A stretch of DNA of 38,105 nt, taken from positions 1 to 38,105 of the IMG/VR virus record IMGVR_UViG_3300044971_002992. One strand, 5' to 3'. The notes under the pieces are model-generated. The model saw nothing but the letters and a program-made list of their open reading frames with translations, made no database searches and was not told the origin of the DNA. The translations under genes and the position numbers were made by a program. This DNA comes from a virus. Below are positions 6,961 through 14,106 of this stretch, piece by piece; position 1 is the first letter of the stretch, and each line of letters begins with the position of its first letter.

Positions 6961-7986
6961 ATGTCACACGACATAGAAATCAACGAAGACGGCACAGCCA
7001 GAATGGCTTACGCCGACAGGGAAATCCCTTGGCATCGCCTTGGAACACCAATGAAGGGCTTGCAGACGGCAGAGGCAATGCTCGCCGCCGCCCAGGCCAA
7101 CTTTGATGTCGTGACCACACGGGTAGCAGTGTGTGACGATAATGGCGAAGTAATCAGAAACTCTGATGGCTCGCTCGTTCTAGTACCAGACAGTAGAGCC
7201 ACAGTGCGTGTCAATGGTGACGGCACGTTCAATGGTCTTGCAACGGTTGGCACACGCTACGTGGTGCAGCAAAATCGTGAATGTCTTGACTATGCGCTCG
7301 CTATCGCAGGAGCATCTACGGGTGATGCAGTAGTAGATACTTGCGGTGTTCTCAATGGTGGCAGAGAGTTCTTCTCATCTCTTGACCTAGGTGCGCTTGT
7401 CATTGACCCAATGGGCGTGAATGACCAGATTGAGCGTTATCTACTAGTTCGCAATGGGCACGACGGAAAGACGGCGATTACGTTCGCAAACACAAGTATT
7501 CGCGCCGTATGCAAGAACACTGTTGTTGCAGGTCTTAGCAGTGCACGGAGAGTGTTCACTGCTCGTCATACACGCAACGCCGAGCGTGCGATTGAAGAAG
7601 CAAACAGTGTGCTCGAAATCTCCAATGAATGGGCAAAAGCGTTTACAGCAACTGCTGAGAAACTTCTGTCAATCCCCGTTGCGCCTGGCTCAAAAGTACT
7701 GAACGAAACACTGAATGCAGTATTTCCACTGGAAACAAGTGCAACAGAGCGTCAGAAGCGCAACAGAGACAATGTGCTTTCACTTGTTCGTGCGGTGTAT
7801 GACAACGACAACAACGCAAAGGGCTATGGGTACAACGGGTGGTCACTAGTGAATGCTATTGGTGAATACCTTGACCACTATCGTGATGCAACAGTGACAG
7901 AGCGTGCGCTTGCGTCAATGGATAACAATTCTTGGGTGACTCGTTCAAAGATAAAAGCTCAGGATTTCCTCTTGTCAAGTCGTTGA
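6961..7986 (+). CDS. DUF932 phage/plasmid-like protein, 341 aa
   Basis: Full-length member of the DUF932 (TIGR03299-type) family found in phages and plasmids. Typical features are the early EIPWHRLGTPM segment (about 22-33), the NGLATVGTRYVVQQNRECLDY region (about 90-110), and the middle block with KTAITFANTSIRAVCKNT (about 169-187). The biochemical role is unknown; family members often neighbour DNA-metabolism genes, as here with a SNF2 helicase. GGAGA lies 5-6 nt upstream of the ATG. No box-class promoter is visible; a symmetric box palindrome lies about 30 nt upstream. Confidence 0.9.
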   Translation: MSHDIEINEDGTARMAYADREIPWHRLGTPMKGLQTAEAMLAAAQANFDVVTTRVAVCDDNGEVIRNSDGSLVLVPDSRATVRVNGDGTFNGLATVGTRYVVQQNRECLDYALAIAGASTGDAVVDTCGVLNGGREFFSSLDLGALVIDPMGVNDQIERYLLVRNGHDGKTAITFANTSIRAVCKNTVVAGLSSARRVFTARHTRNAERAIEEANSVLEISNEWAKAFTATAEKLLSIPVAPGSKVLNETLNAVFPLETSATERQKRNRDNVLSLVRAVYDNDNNAKGYGYNGWSLVNAIGEYLDHYRDATVTERALASMDNNSWVTRSKIKAQDFLLSSR

Positions 7987-8007
7987 TAACAATTCCCTGT
8001 ATCATTG

Positions 8008-8018
8008 ACTTATCTACG
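8008..8018 (-). promoter_or_regulatory. Single box between 6961 and 8035 genes
   Basis: GACTTATCTAC lies in the 48-nt gap between two co-directional genes, with no partner and no -10 nearby. Confidence 0.6.
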
Positions 8019-8034
8019 GACATAGCGAGGCCTA

Positions 8035-8478
8035 ATGAGCGAAGACGACGAGAACTTTTACGAGTTCCTCTCTGACGGCGATGGCGACATGCCTACACCG
8101 GCAGAACTTGCCGTCTGGCTATCCGACTTCATGTCTCAATCACAGAAAGCGCGACAGATGTATCGTTCGCATTTTTGCAACATCATCGCCAATCGTATTT
8201 GGGATGAGTTCGGCGTTGAGGGTATGTGCGACCTCATGATTGCTATTGACAAGAAGGCTGGCTGGATTTCAGACATCATCATTGAAGATGCTGACATTCA
8301 TGATGCTCTGTTCAAGACGTACGGTGTCTATGACAATGATGCGATAATAAAAGCACGAATGAGCCGTGAAATGATTGAGTTGAACAAGAAGATTTGGCGC
8401 CTTCGCAGAAAGTACTCGAAGTTGATTGCCGAAGAAATCTTCCGTGGCGTCTCGCCAGAAGAAGAAGACGCTAACTAA
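8035..8478 (+). CDS. Acidic helical hypothetical protein, 147 aa
   Basis: Starts MSEDDENFYEFLSDGDGD; ends with a basic helix (KIWRLRRKYSKLIAEEIF) and an acidic tail. The middle contains HFCNIIANRIWDEFG and CDLMIAIDKKAGW. No family recognised. GAGG is 7 nt upstream of the ATG. It follows the DUF932 gene on the same strand, and its last 8 nt overlap the convergent SNF2 gene. Confidence 0.65.
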   Translation: MSEDDENFYEFLSDGDGDMPTPAELAVWLSDFMSQSQKARQMYRSHFCNIIANRIWDEFGVEGMCDLMIAIDKKAGWISDIIIEDADIHDALFKTYGVYDNDAIIKARMSREMIELNKKIWRLRRKYSKLIAEEIFRGVSPEEEDAN

Positions 8479-10387
8479 TCTTGTCAATCATGCTCAGAAT
8501 GAGCTGAACCGCTCCATCGTCCGCAACCATTTCTCCGCCCTCTACTGCTGCATTCACTACTGAACGCTTGTTCTCAATTAGTGAATAGATGTCCTCGTCT
8601 ATCGTGCCAGCAGTGAGCATGTAGGTGGACGTAACGCTCCCCTTTTGCCCAATACGGTGAAGACGGCTGTATGTCTGGTCTACGTCTGCGGGTGTCCATG
8701 GCAACTCAATGAACAAGCATTCTTCCGATGCGGTGAGAGTGTGACCAGTCTTGGCTGCTTGTATCGAAAGAACGATGACTGGCGCCTTATCTACCGAGAG
8801 TGTCTGGAACTTGTGCTTATTGTCCTCTACTTCCTCTACTGCCATTCCGCCCTGAATACGAAGGTTGCCATACTTTCTAGAAATCTCATCCACGATGTCT
8901 CTGTGGTGAGCGGCAACTACGACTTTTTTACCATTTTCCACCCGAGCCTGAATCCATTCCATTGCGGCTTCCATCTTTGCCTTTGCTGAAAGCCGGCGAA
9001 GAACGGACAAACGAACCAAATGCTCGTTTGCCTCTGCTCTAATCATTGCGGCAATGGCGGCACCGTACGATGGCTTGCCTTGCTCGATTGCCATTTGCCG
9101 TGCTCTGTCTGCGATGTAAACAAGAATGTCATTCTCTGCCTTCTTGTATTCCTTCATCGCCGCGCTCTCGCCCTCAATGAGAATCTTGCTGTGAATCACG
9201 GGTGGTAATTCGGAGAGAACTTGGTCTTTCGTACGCCTGATGTAACACGTGCCTCGCAGGCGCTCATTGAGTTCATCTAGGTGCGAGTGTCCACTGATGT
9301 TCCACTGACCGAACTTGTCCTGATAGGCAGCGCAGTAGCGTCGGTAGAAGCCCCACAGACCACCAAAGTCTTTGAGTCTTCCAAGAATCTCGAGCTGAGA
9401 GGCGTATTCATTCGGCCTGTTTGTTACTGGCGTTCCAGTGAGACACAGAACAATGCCCTCTTTGGGGGCGCTACGGGCTATCTTGACTGCTGCTTTAGTG
9501 CGCTGTGCTGTTGGCGTTTTGCAGTAGTGACTCTCATCGAAGATGTACGAGCGGTGACCAGACAAACTCTTCTCCCATGTTGCGAGATTGGAATAACCAA
9601 CCACTACAACGTCATAGGAGCCAGCGTCAGGGAACTCTTTTCTATTGGTCACCGTGGCGACTCTCCGATGTGGCAACCACTTACGGTATTCAGACGCCCA
9701 GTTAAGTACAAGGCTTGGAGGACACACAACAACGGCTGGATACGAGTCGTAGACATACTCAACGGTCGCCAGTGCCTGAATGGTCTTTCCTAGACCCATC
9801 TCATCTGCAATGAATGTACGTAGTGCTTTTGATGCATAGGCAACACCTGCTCGCTGATAGGGAAGTAGGTCACCCTGCAACTTATCTACCTGCACCCCAG
9901 CGTCCGTGGAACGAGAAGCCTCAATAAACTCGTTCATTTTTTCCGTTACGTCATCTGCTATCGCGATTACTTCGGGCTCGACATAGACGGAGAATGTTTC
10001 TGCCCAGTTGATGACTTCCTTGACGGATGAGAGGGGCGCCTGCCATGCAGACTTCTTGCTGTCCCACGAGACTGCGGGTATTTGCTTAACCGCTTTAATG
10101 ATGACCCTCTCGTAGGGGAACCTCATTATTATTGAACCATCCAGCAAGAATACCCTTGCTGAGGCTGTCTTGGGCTTATCTACCAAGAACTTCATTGCAT
10201 CCAGCGCAACTTCAAAGTCGTGCTTCATTGCGAAATCTCTGCCCTCGTTCATTGAGGTGATTGGGAGGCGCCACACTTTGCCAAGCTTGTCCCATTTGGC
10301 TCCAGTGATTTTCTTGATTTCATTCACCTGGCCAGCGTCGTACGGAAAGTCCAGTACTACTTCGCCATTCTCTAGGTACATCCTCAT
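8471..10387 (-). CDS. SNF2-family DEAD/H helicase with two N-terminal HARP-like repeats, 638 aa
   Basis: Residues about 1-70 and 75-145 are two similar modules (MYLENGEVVLDFPYD...KVWRLP and VFLLDGSIIMRFPYE...SAWQAP) that resemble the HARP repeats of annealing helicases such as SMARCAL1. The ATPase core follows: DEMGLGKT (Walker A, motif I), FDESHYCK (motif II, DESH), LTGTPVTN (motif III) and QTYSRLHRIGQKGS (motif VI). Members translocate on double-stranded DNA and remodel forks or bound proteins; an annealing or fork-remodelling role is inferred. I chose the ATG at 10387 because TAGGCT with extended TGC ends 7 nt before it. Three boxes occur in-frame as Val-Asp-Lys. Confidence 0.9.
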   Translation of the reverse strand: MRMYLENGEVVLDFPYDAGQVNEIKKITGAKWDKLGKVWRLPITSMNEGRDFAMKHDFEVALDAMKFLVDKPKTASARVFLLDGSIIMRFPYERVIIKAVKQIPAVSWDSKKSAWQAPLSSVKEVINWAETFSVYVEPEVIAIADDVTEKMNEFIEASRSTDAGVQVDKLQGDLLPYQRAGVAYASKALRTFIADEMGLGKTIQALATVEYVYDSYPAVVVCPPSLVLNWASEYRKWLPHRRVATVTNRKEFPDAGSYDVVVVGYSNLATWEKSLSGHRSYIFDESHYCKTPTAQRTKAAVKIARSAPKEGIVLCLTGTPVTNRPNEYASQLEILGRLKDFGGLWGFYRRYCAAYQDKFGQWNISGHSHLDELNERLRGTCYIRRTKDQVLSELPPVIHSKILIEGESAAMKEYKKAENDILVYIADRARQMAIEQGKPSYGAAIAAMIRAEANEHLVRLSVLRRLSAKAKMEAAMEWIQARVENGKKVVVAAHHRDIVDEISRKYGNLRIQGGMAVEEVEDNKHKFQTLSVDKAPVIVLSIQAAKTGHTLTASEECLFIELPWTPADVDQTYSRLHRIGQKGSVTSTYMLTAGTIDEDIYSLIENKRSVVNAAVEGGEMVADDGAVQLILSMIDKIS

Positions 10388-10394
10388 GGGCAAA

Positions 10395-10400
10395 AGCCTA
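10395..10400 (-). promoter_or_regulatory. Candidate leaderless -10 for the SNF2 gene
   Basis: Extended -10 TGCTAGGCT on the minus strand ends 7 nt before the ATG at 10387. A weak TTACCT lies 17 bp upstream. A degenerate box (GTAGATAGG at about 10412) is in the -35 region. Confidence 0.5.
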
Positions 10401-10514
10401 GCAATAAATAGGTAGATAGGTAAGGCCGGCGAGATGCGTTCCGAGGTGTACCGAGAAAGGAGTGGAACGCACCCCACCAGCCCTTGTAGTCAACATACCA
10501 GCATTTACCATTAT

Positions 10515-10544
10515 TTGCCAAGCCGGCGATGCGGCATGTATCCT
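10515..10544 (+). promoter_or_regulatory. Leaderless promoter for 10552
   Basis: TTGCCA (10515-10520), 18 bp, TATCCT (10539-10544), then 7 nt to the ATG at 10552. Confidence 0.5.
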
Positions 10545-10551
10545 GTAGCGC

Positions 10552-10644
10552 ATGAACCGAGAGAATAGAGATTCAATGATTATCCTTGGGATAGTTTTCT
10601 TTGTCGTGATGGGCCTTCTTTGGGCCATAGACAGGATTCGCTAA
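10552..10644 (+). CDS. Single-TM miniprotein, 30 aa
   Basis: MNRENRDS followed by one hydrophobic helix (about 9-25, MIILGIVFFVVMGLLWA) and DRIR. The charge pattern suits a small inner-membrane protein. It has its own leaderless-type promoter, and its TAA stop overlaps an ATG (TAATG) of the next frame, which suggests translational coupling. No family can be assigned at this size. Confidence 0.5.
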   Translation: MNRENRDSMIILGIVFFVVMGLLWAIDRIR

Positions 10645-10853
10645 TGAGCGGAGGAATACCAGCAATGTATCGCTGCATTGTCTGCGATTTGCCAATCCGC
10701 CCCCAGGACGGAACAACCGTTCGTCTTGCTGTTGTGTGGCTAAAGTCAAAAGGCACCACAATTAGCCGTGTCCAGGAAGAACTTCATAACTACAAGCACG
10801 AGTTCTGTGACGAGCGCAGACTTGAAGAAGCAATGCAGCCGAGCTTGTTTTAA
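10644..10853 (+). CDS. Small phage protein with CxxC, 69 aa (62 aa from the internal start)
   Basis: MYRCIVCDLPIRPQDG carries one CxxC; VRLAVVWLKSKGTTISRVQEELHNYKHEFC and a helical tail follow, with a third Cys. The TISRVxEELHxYKHxFC block is one I associate with small actinobacteriophage proteins of unknown role. Two starts are possible: ATG at 10644 overlapping the previous stop, and ATG at 10665 preceded by GGAGG 10 nt upstream. I give the longer form; the shorter may be the true one. Confidence 0.65.
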   Translation: MSGGIPAMYRCIVCDLPIRPQDGTTVRLAVVWLKSKGTTISRVQEELHNYKHEFCDERRLEEAMQPSLF

Positions 10854-10943
10854 AATCTGAGCTACAAGTCGACAACAAAAAAACGAAAAATCGACACGCC
10901 CTGAGTTCCCCTGTAGAAAAGTCACCTATGGGAAACTATTGCT

Positions 10944-11081
10944 ATGGCAAAGCGCGACCAAGACCCAGCACCAAATCCCGAATCTGCTGCTGTCCCACCT
11001 AAGAAACGTTCCGTTCTTGTGTCAGACGCAAAGAAAGCGACCCGCCCCCCCAAGGCAGGTCGCCGTCCTTGTTGTCCGTAA
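10944..11081 (+). CDS. Basic proline/lysine-rich miniprotein, 45 aa
   Basis: MAKRDQDPAPNPESAAVPPKKRSVLVSD, a Lys/Arg/Pro-rich segment, and a terminal Cys-Cys-Pro. It is disordered and basic. The ribosome site is weak (GGGAAA 13 nt upstream). A box variant GTAGAAAAGTC lies at about 10914-10924. Coding status is plausible because the next gene is convergent and leaves this space, but evidence is thin. Confidence 0.35.
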   Translation: MAKRDQDPAPNPESAAVPPKKRSVLVSDAKKATRPPKAGRRPCCP

Positions 11082-11098
11082 TTTTCGGACCGACTTAT

Positions 11099-11356
11099 CT
11101 ACTTGTTCTCCGTATAGTGGTTTCGCCATTGCGAAGGTGAATGCGCGTGCTCGACAGCATCTTTATGCTGCTCGCTTTCGTACATTCGAACGATGTGAAT
11201 ACAGGGGTCGTGGCCCTCGTCAAACTCTTCGTCTTCCTCAAGTGCAGTAGGGAGACCGTCGTGCGTGTAGCACACTGGCGGTCCACACCATCCACGGGTA
11301 ATTCCTATAGCAATCCAATCGTCAAACGAAATCGACTCTTGGTCAACTTCTGACAT
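11099..11356 (-). CDS. Conserved small phage-type protein, 85 aa
   Basis: [28 protein letters not shown] (about 9-36) followed by an acidic stretch [22 protein letters not shown] and a SPSQWR tail. This pattern is common in actinobacteriophage and actinobacterial hypothetical proteins. Function unknown; the three Cys and paired His might bind metal. Its ATG overlaps the stop of the upstream lysine-rich gene (TAATG), indicating translational coupling. The stop codon TAG is part of a box. Confidence 0.75.
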   Translation of the reverse strand: MSEVDQESISFDDWIAIGITRGWCGPPVCYTHDGLPTALEEDEEFDEGHDPCIHIVRMYESEQHKDAVEHAHSPSQWRNHYTENK

Positions 11357-11748
11357 TAGGAATTGCTTTCCGGAGTCGCGTCACTCACTGGTGTAGAGAG
11401 AACGGATACGTATTTCACATCCTTGCGCGTTGTCGACTTGCTACGACGCGTAATCGGAATGACCTTCGCAAGCTTCTTTGCAATCGGCTTCTTCTTCGGC
11501 TGAGCCTTCTTGGCAACAGTCTTTGCAGCCTTCTTAGCCGGAGCCTTCTTTGCGACAGCCTTCTTGGCCGGCGACTTCTTTGCAGCAACCTTTTTGGCAG
11601 GCGCCTTCTTCGCGCTTGCCTTCTTGGCTGCAGGCTTCTTCTTGGCCGGCGACTTCTTTGCCACGGGCTTCTTCGCGGCAGGCTTCTTGGCCACCGTCTT
11701 CTTTGGTGCCGCCTTCTTGGCGGTCTTTTTCGCAGGCTTGGTAGCCAT
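11356..11748 (-). CDS. Histone-H1-like lysine/alanine-rich nucleoid protein, 130 aa
   Basis: Residues 1-95 are nearly all Lys, Ala and Pro in [14 protein letters not shown]-type repeats, followed by a 35-residue less biased tail with [17 protein letters not shown]. Such sequences resemble eukaryotic H1 tails and the C-terminal tails of actinobacterial HU; they bind DNA non-specifically through charge. There is no HU globular domain, so it is the tail alone. GAGGAG lies 6-11 nt before the ATG. A role in condensing phage or host DNA is inferred. The reverse strand also shows a long open frame, which I regard as a shadow of the repeats. Confidence 0.85.
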   Translation of the reverse strand: MATKPAKKTAKKAAPKKTVAKKPAAKKPVAKKSPAKKKPAAKKASAKKAPAKKVAAKKSPAKKAVAKKAPAKKAAKTVAKKAQPKKKPIAKKLAKVIPITRRSKSTTRKDVKYVSVLSTPVSDATPESNS

Positions 11749-11817
11749 GGTTTTCTCCTCTGGTATCGGGTTACACCCCGGATGGCTCAGGATACAGACC
11801 GGCTGTGGATTTCGTCA

Positions 11818-11862
11818 ACTTATCTACATGCCCACCCCGAAAACGAATCATGGCGGGGCTCC
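11818..11862. repeat. Box plus orphan CGGGGCTCC
   Basis: ACTTATCTAC at 11818-11827 followed by CGGGGCTCC at 11854-11862, a partial copy of the hairpin module lacking the GGAGCCCCG arm. Confidence 0.5.
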
Positions 11863-11920
11863 GGGGGCCGATTAGAGGGGGTGGGGGTCCCCCTCCGCAC
11901 GGTCATTGTTATCTACCTCT

Positions 11921-12073
11921 TTAGAGCCACTCAACCAAATCGCCGTCAGCGATTTCGGAGTAGTCCACCCCGTTCGCATCAGCGATTGCCTGCCACAGGC
12001 TCTCCTCCGTGAGGGGCTCGTCATCAGAGAGGTAGTCCCTCCAATTCCCAGTGGGTTCATTCGGTGTAGCCAT
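11921..12073 (-). CDS. Acidic small protein, 50 aa
   Basis: [35 protein letters not shown] then [15 protein letters not shown]. It is acidic, with one clear helix. It is preceded by GAGAAAGGG and a box-class promoter at 12103-12133, which is strong support despite the short length. AGAGGTAGATAACAATG follows directly after the stop and could start a tiny frame, which I do not call. Function unknown. Confidence 0.65.
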   Translation of the reverse strand: MATPNEPTGNWRDYLSDDEPLTEESLWQAIADANGVDYSEIADGDLVEWL

Positions 12074-12102
12074 TTTATTTCCCTTTCTCTTGGCCTGTCA
12101 TC

Positions 12103-12133
12103 ACTGTACCACTACAGGTTCAGACTTATCTAC
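12103..12133 (-). promoter_or_regulatory. Box-class promoter for 11921-12073
   Basis: Minus strand: full box plus GTCTGAACC, 8 bp, TACAGT (12103-12108). The box also holds the stop codon of the upstream gene 12130-12516. Confidence 0.8.
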
Positions 12134-12516
12134 CAGTGCCAAGGGCCGTAGTGCTTGTGCTTCAGCATCTGTATCCGTGCCTCGGTCAGCGTGTACCTCA
12201 CCACATCGGCTTCCACGATGTTGCCGAAAGCGTAGTAGAAATCCCTGGAAATCGTCACATCGTTTCCATTGGACTCGTCAATCACGAGCGCAAAGCCATT
12301 TAGGTCCAACTCAACCCAAGCGTGAGGAAAGCGAACCCCCAATGCTTCACCACCCGTGCCAATCGGTTCTCCGTGAACAATGAGAACATCGGGGTAGTCC
12401 TTCTCAAATCGCTCCGCTACTTCCACGGCCTTGTCAAAGCAATCGCCATCACCCTTGGGAACATCATTGCCGTACTTGTCTTGGAACTTCTTGTCGTACT
12501 CGGTGGTCTTGGTCAT
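12130..12516 (-). CDS. Hypothetical protein with HAWVE motif, 128 aa
   Basis: An N-terminal charged segment leads to GDCFDKAVEVAERF (about 24-37), VLIVHGEPIGTGGEALGVRFPHAWVELD (about 45-72), and a C-terminal helix. The Cys in the GDCFD block followed by HAWVE and a later Asp (VIDES) resembles the Cys-His-Asp order of transglutaminase/papain-like folds, but this is a weak analogy. It has no Shine-Dalgarno sequence; TAATGT ends 6 nt before the ATG, so it is probably leaderless. The stop codon is the TAG of a box. Confidence 0.7.
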   Translation of the reverse strand: MTKTTEYDKKFQDKYGNDVPKGDGDCFDKAVEVAERFEKDYPDVLIVHGEPIGTGGEALGVRFPHAWVELDLNGFALVIDESNGNDVTISRDFYYAFGNIVEADVVRYTLTEARIQMLKHKHYGPWHW

Positions 12517-12522
12517 GCCAAC

Positions 12523-12553
12523 ACATTACCAGCAATGGGACAGACTTATCTAC
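12523..12553 (-). promoter_or_regulatory. Box-class leaderless promoter for 12130-12516
   Basis: Minus strand: box plus GTCTGTCCC, 8 bp, TAATGT (12523-12528); the ATG begins 6 nt later. Confidence 0.8.
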
Positions 12554-12681
12554 TTGCTTCCCCACGCACGAGCCAGCCTTGGCCCAGGGGGAGAGCCCCG
12601 CGCGGGATGCGCTAGCCAACGGGGCTCCGCCCCGGGCGCGCGCCACAGACAGACAGGTAGATAAGCGGGGGACTTATTTAC
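12544..12681. repeat. Hairpin module, copy with full arms
   Basis: Left box 12544-12553, GAGCCCCG 12593-12600, CGGGGCTCC 12620-12628, right box 12657-12665, then a further degenerate ACTTATTTAC at 12672-12681. The left box is also the promoter box of 12130-12516. Confidence 0.75.
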
Positions 12682-12690
12682 CTGCCGTGG

Positions 12691-12870
12691 CTAAGCCTCG
12701 TGGTCGTGTTCGCGAAATGAGCGCTCCTCCTCGTCTTGCCGTGCCAGCAGCTCCGCTAGCACTCGCTGGCAAGCGGTGCACCAGTTCACGCCGTCCTCGC
12801 AAGCGCAATCGTCTGGAATCGGAAACTCGGGCTCTTCGGGTGGGATTGGGGTGTTGTGTGTTGCTCGCAT
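12691..12870 (-). CDS. Cysteine-rich small protein, 59 aa
   Basis: MRATHNTPIPPEEPEFPIPDD, then CACEDGVNWCTAC (four Cys, CxC and CxxC) and an acidic/basic helical tail ending in His-Asp-His. The Cys arrangement suggests one zinc site. The ATG overlaps the TGA stop of the upstream gene (TGATG), so it is translationally coupled to it and shares its promoter at 13163. No family known to me. Confidence 0.65.
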   Translation of the reverse strand: MRATHNTPIPPEEPEFPIPDDCACEDGVNWCTACQRVLAELLARQDEEERSFREHDHEA

Positions 12871-13133
12871 CAGAACCTATCCTCCGCATCGTAAAGGTCT
12901 CGTGGGTCTGAAGGCTCAAACCAATGGCGACCATTCGCTGGGCAAAGTTCGCCAAATTCGCCACCATCGTGAGCGCCGTCACAAACCTTGCAATAAGTGA
13001 TGAGAGCTTCTGCTTCGTCACAAGCATCACGATAATCACGACAAACCGCACAAATATCTTTACCCCAAATATTTACATCGGGGGGGCAAGTACAACCCTC
13101 TGGCTTGTACGGAGCTTCTTGCAGTGTTGCCAT
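12870..13133 (-). CDS. Cysteine-rich zinc-binding-like protein, 87 aa
   Basis: CTCPPDVNIWGKDICAVCRDYRDAC at about 14-38 and YCKVCDGAHDGGEFGELCPANGRHWFEP (about 47-74) give eight Cys plus His, consistent with two zinc sites. The GAHDGGxxxELCPANGRHWFEPSDP block also recurs in actinobacteriophage hypothetical proteins. Function unknown. The ATG follows GAGAAAGGG. First gene of a two-gene operon with 12691-12870. Confidence 0.7.
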   Translation of the reverse strand: MATLQEAPYKPEGCTCPPDVNIWGKDICAVCRDYRDACDEAEALITYCKVCDGAHDGGEFGELCPANGRHWFEPSDPRDLYDAEDRF

Positions 13134-13162
13134 TTCGTTTCCCTTTCTCTTGGCTTGACATC

Positions 13163-13193
13163 AATGTACCACTCAAGGTTCAAACTTATCTAC
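13163..13193 (-). promoter_or_regulatory. Box-class promoter for 12870-13133
   Basis: Minus strand: box plus GTTTGAACC, 8 bp, TACATT (13163-13168). Confidence 0.8.
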
Positions 13194-13325
13194 TTGCCAT
13201 CCCGTGCCAGCAAGCTAGCCAGCGCCACCCCACGCCCGCCGGGGGCGGAGCCCCGCACCAATCGCACGAACCAACGGGGCTCCAGCCCCAGGGGAACCCA
13301 GGGAACGGGTAGGCAGGTAAATAAG
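13184..13325. repeat. Hairpin module between divergent promoters
   Basis: Left box 13184-13193, GGAGCCCCG 13247-13255, CGGGGCTCC 13275-13283, right box variant GTAAATAAG 13317-13325. Both outer boxes are the upstream elements of divergent box-class promoters (13163 minus and 13317 plus), so the module links two transcription starts. Confidence 0.75.
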
Positions 13326-13347
13326 TCTGAACCGTGCGTGGTACAGT
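13317..13347 (+). promoter_or_regulatory. Box-class promoter for 13387
   Basis: GTAAATAAGTCTGAACC, 8 bp, TACAGT (13342-13347), 39-nt leader with GAAAGGGG. Confidence 0.8.
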
Positions 13348-13386
13348 TCAGGGGAAGGCGAGAAGGGCTCGCCAGAAAGGGGAGCA

Positions 13387-13671
13387 ATGCTCGACACAGA
13401 CACACGCACCATCACGGTGATTTGGAAGGCCTTCGGAACGCCGACCCAGACCACCGTGAAGTGGACCAGCATCGCAGATGTGAACGAACGCACGGTTTGC
13501 GAGTTCGTGTTCCACGACACCAACACCTACACAGGTGAGTTCTGGAACCTGCTGGAGCCAGTCCTGCCCGAGGACCGCACCCACACGGCCCTGTCGGTCG
13601 GTGACGAGGTTGAGGTCGACGGCAAGCGGTTCCGTTGCGAGTCGGTCGGCTGGCAGGAAATCACCGCCTGA
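13387..13671 (+). CDS. Hypothetical protein, 94 aa
   Basis: A beta-rich protein: TRTITVIWKAFGTPTQTTVKW at the N-terminus, CEFVFHD in the middle and a final GDEVEVDGKRFRCESVGWQE hairpin. No family recognised. The ATG follows AGAAAGGGGAGCA. It is alone in its transcription unit between two box-class promoters and is followed by a box palindrome. Confidence 0.65.
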   Translation: MLDTDTRTITVIWKAFGTPTQTTVKWTSIADVNERTVCEFVFHDTNTYTGEFWNLLEPVLPEDRTHTALSVGDEVEVDGKRFRCESVGWQEITA

Positions 13672-13689
13672 CCCAAGGCGCACCCGCCC

Positions 13690-13721
13690 ACTTATCTACC
13701 CACAAGGACAGGTAGATAAGT
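13690..13721 (+). terminator. Box palindrome, 11-bp stem
   Basis: ACTTATCTACC, 10-nt loop, GGTAGATAAGT: a perfect inverted box pair 19 nt after the stop of 13387-13671, in the position of a terminator. Confidence 0.65.
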
Positions 13722-13736
13722 CGGGCGAGGGGCCAA

Positions 13737-13816
13737 GAGCCCCGGCTACAGCGGGCAACCAGCGGGGCTCCGCCTTGCGGTGGCTAGGCGTGTGGTGCGG
13801 GGGGCGAGTAGATAAG
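13737..13816. repeat. Hairpin module, copy before 13872
   Basis: GAGCCCCG 13737-13744 and CGGGGCTCC 13763-13771, right box 13808-13816. Its left box is the right arm of the palindrome just upstream. Confidence 0.7.
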
Positions 13817-13838
13817 TCTGTACCTTTACTGGTAATGT
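13808..13838 (+). promoter_or_regulatory. Box-class promoter for 13872
   Basis: GTAGATAAGTCTGTACC, 8 bp, TAATGT (13833-13838); leader with AAAGGAG. Confidence 0.8.
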
Positions 13839-13871
13839 TTCGTACACACCAACTACAAAGGAGTTAGACCA

Positions 13872-14042
13872 ATGAAGTTCTCTGCCAACATCATTCTGGA
13901 AGTGAATGAGTTTGAGGCTGACAGCGAGGAACACGCCGAGCGCATAGTCAATGCCTACATTGACAGCCTTGCCAAGACAGCCAACCTCTCCCTGACTTGG
14001 GATGAGTGTGACTACAACATCAGCGAGTCCGTATCAGCATAG
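13872..14042 (+). CDS. Small hypothetical protein, 56 aa
   Basis: MKFSANIILEVNEFEADSEEHAERIVNAYIDSLAK, then LSLTWDECDYNISESVSA. The beta-helix-beta pattern with an acidic surface resembles a half ferredoxin-like fold seen in small phage proteins. Strong ribosome site (AAAGGAG) and its own box-class promoter. The stop TAG immediately precedes the next box. Confidence 0.7.
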   Translation: MKFSANIILEVNEFEADSEEHAERIVNAYIDSLAKTANLSLTWDECDYNISESVSA

Positions 14043-14073
14043 GTAGATAAGTCTGTGCCGTGTGTGGTACGCT
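14043..14073 (+). promoter_or_regulatory. Box-class promoter for 14107
   Basis: GTAGATAAGTCTGTGCC, 8 bp, TACGCT (14068-14073). It begins 1 nt after the preceding stop codon. Confidence 0.8.
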
Positions 14074-14106
14074 CACAAGACCGAGCCAAGTGAAAGGGGC
14101 AAAGTA

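Noticed and set aside
9281-9793. 170-codon frame opposite the SNF2 gene
   Set aside because: Antisense to a confident helicase core; composition not protein-like.
11510-11875. Open frame opposite the lysine-rich gene
   Set aside because: Phe/Ala-rich complement of AAG/GCC repeats; shadow.
11820-11906. Tiny minus-strand frame after 11921 with AGAGGTAGATAACAATG before it
   Set aside because: It reads through the hairpin arm and its composition (Pro/Arg) looks non-coding, though the start region resembles that of 15760.
13535-13867. Overlapping plus frame downstream of 13387
   Set aside because: Arg/Pro/Ser-rich shadow running through a box palindrome and a module.
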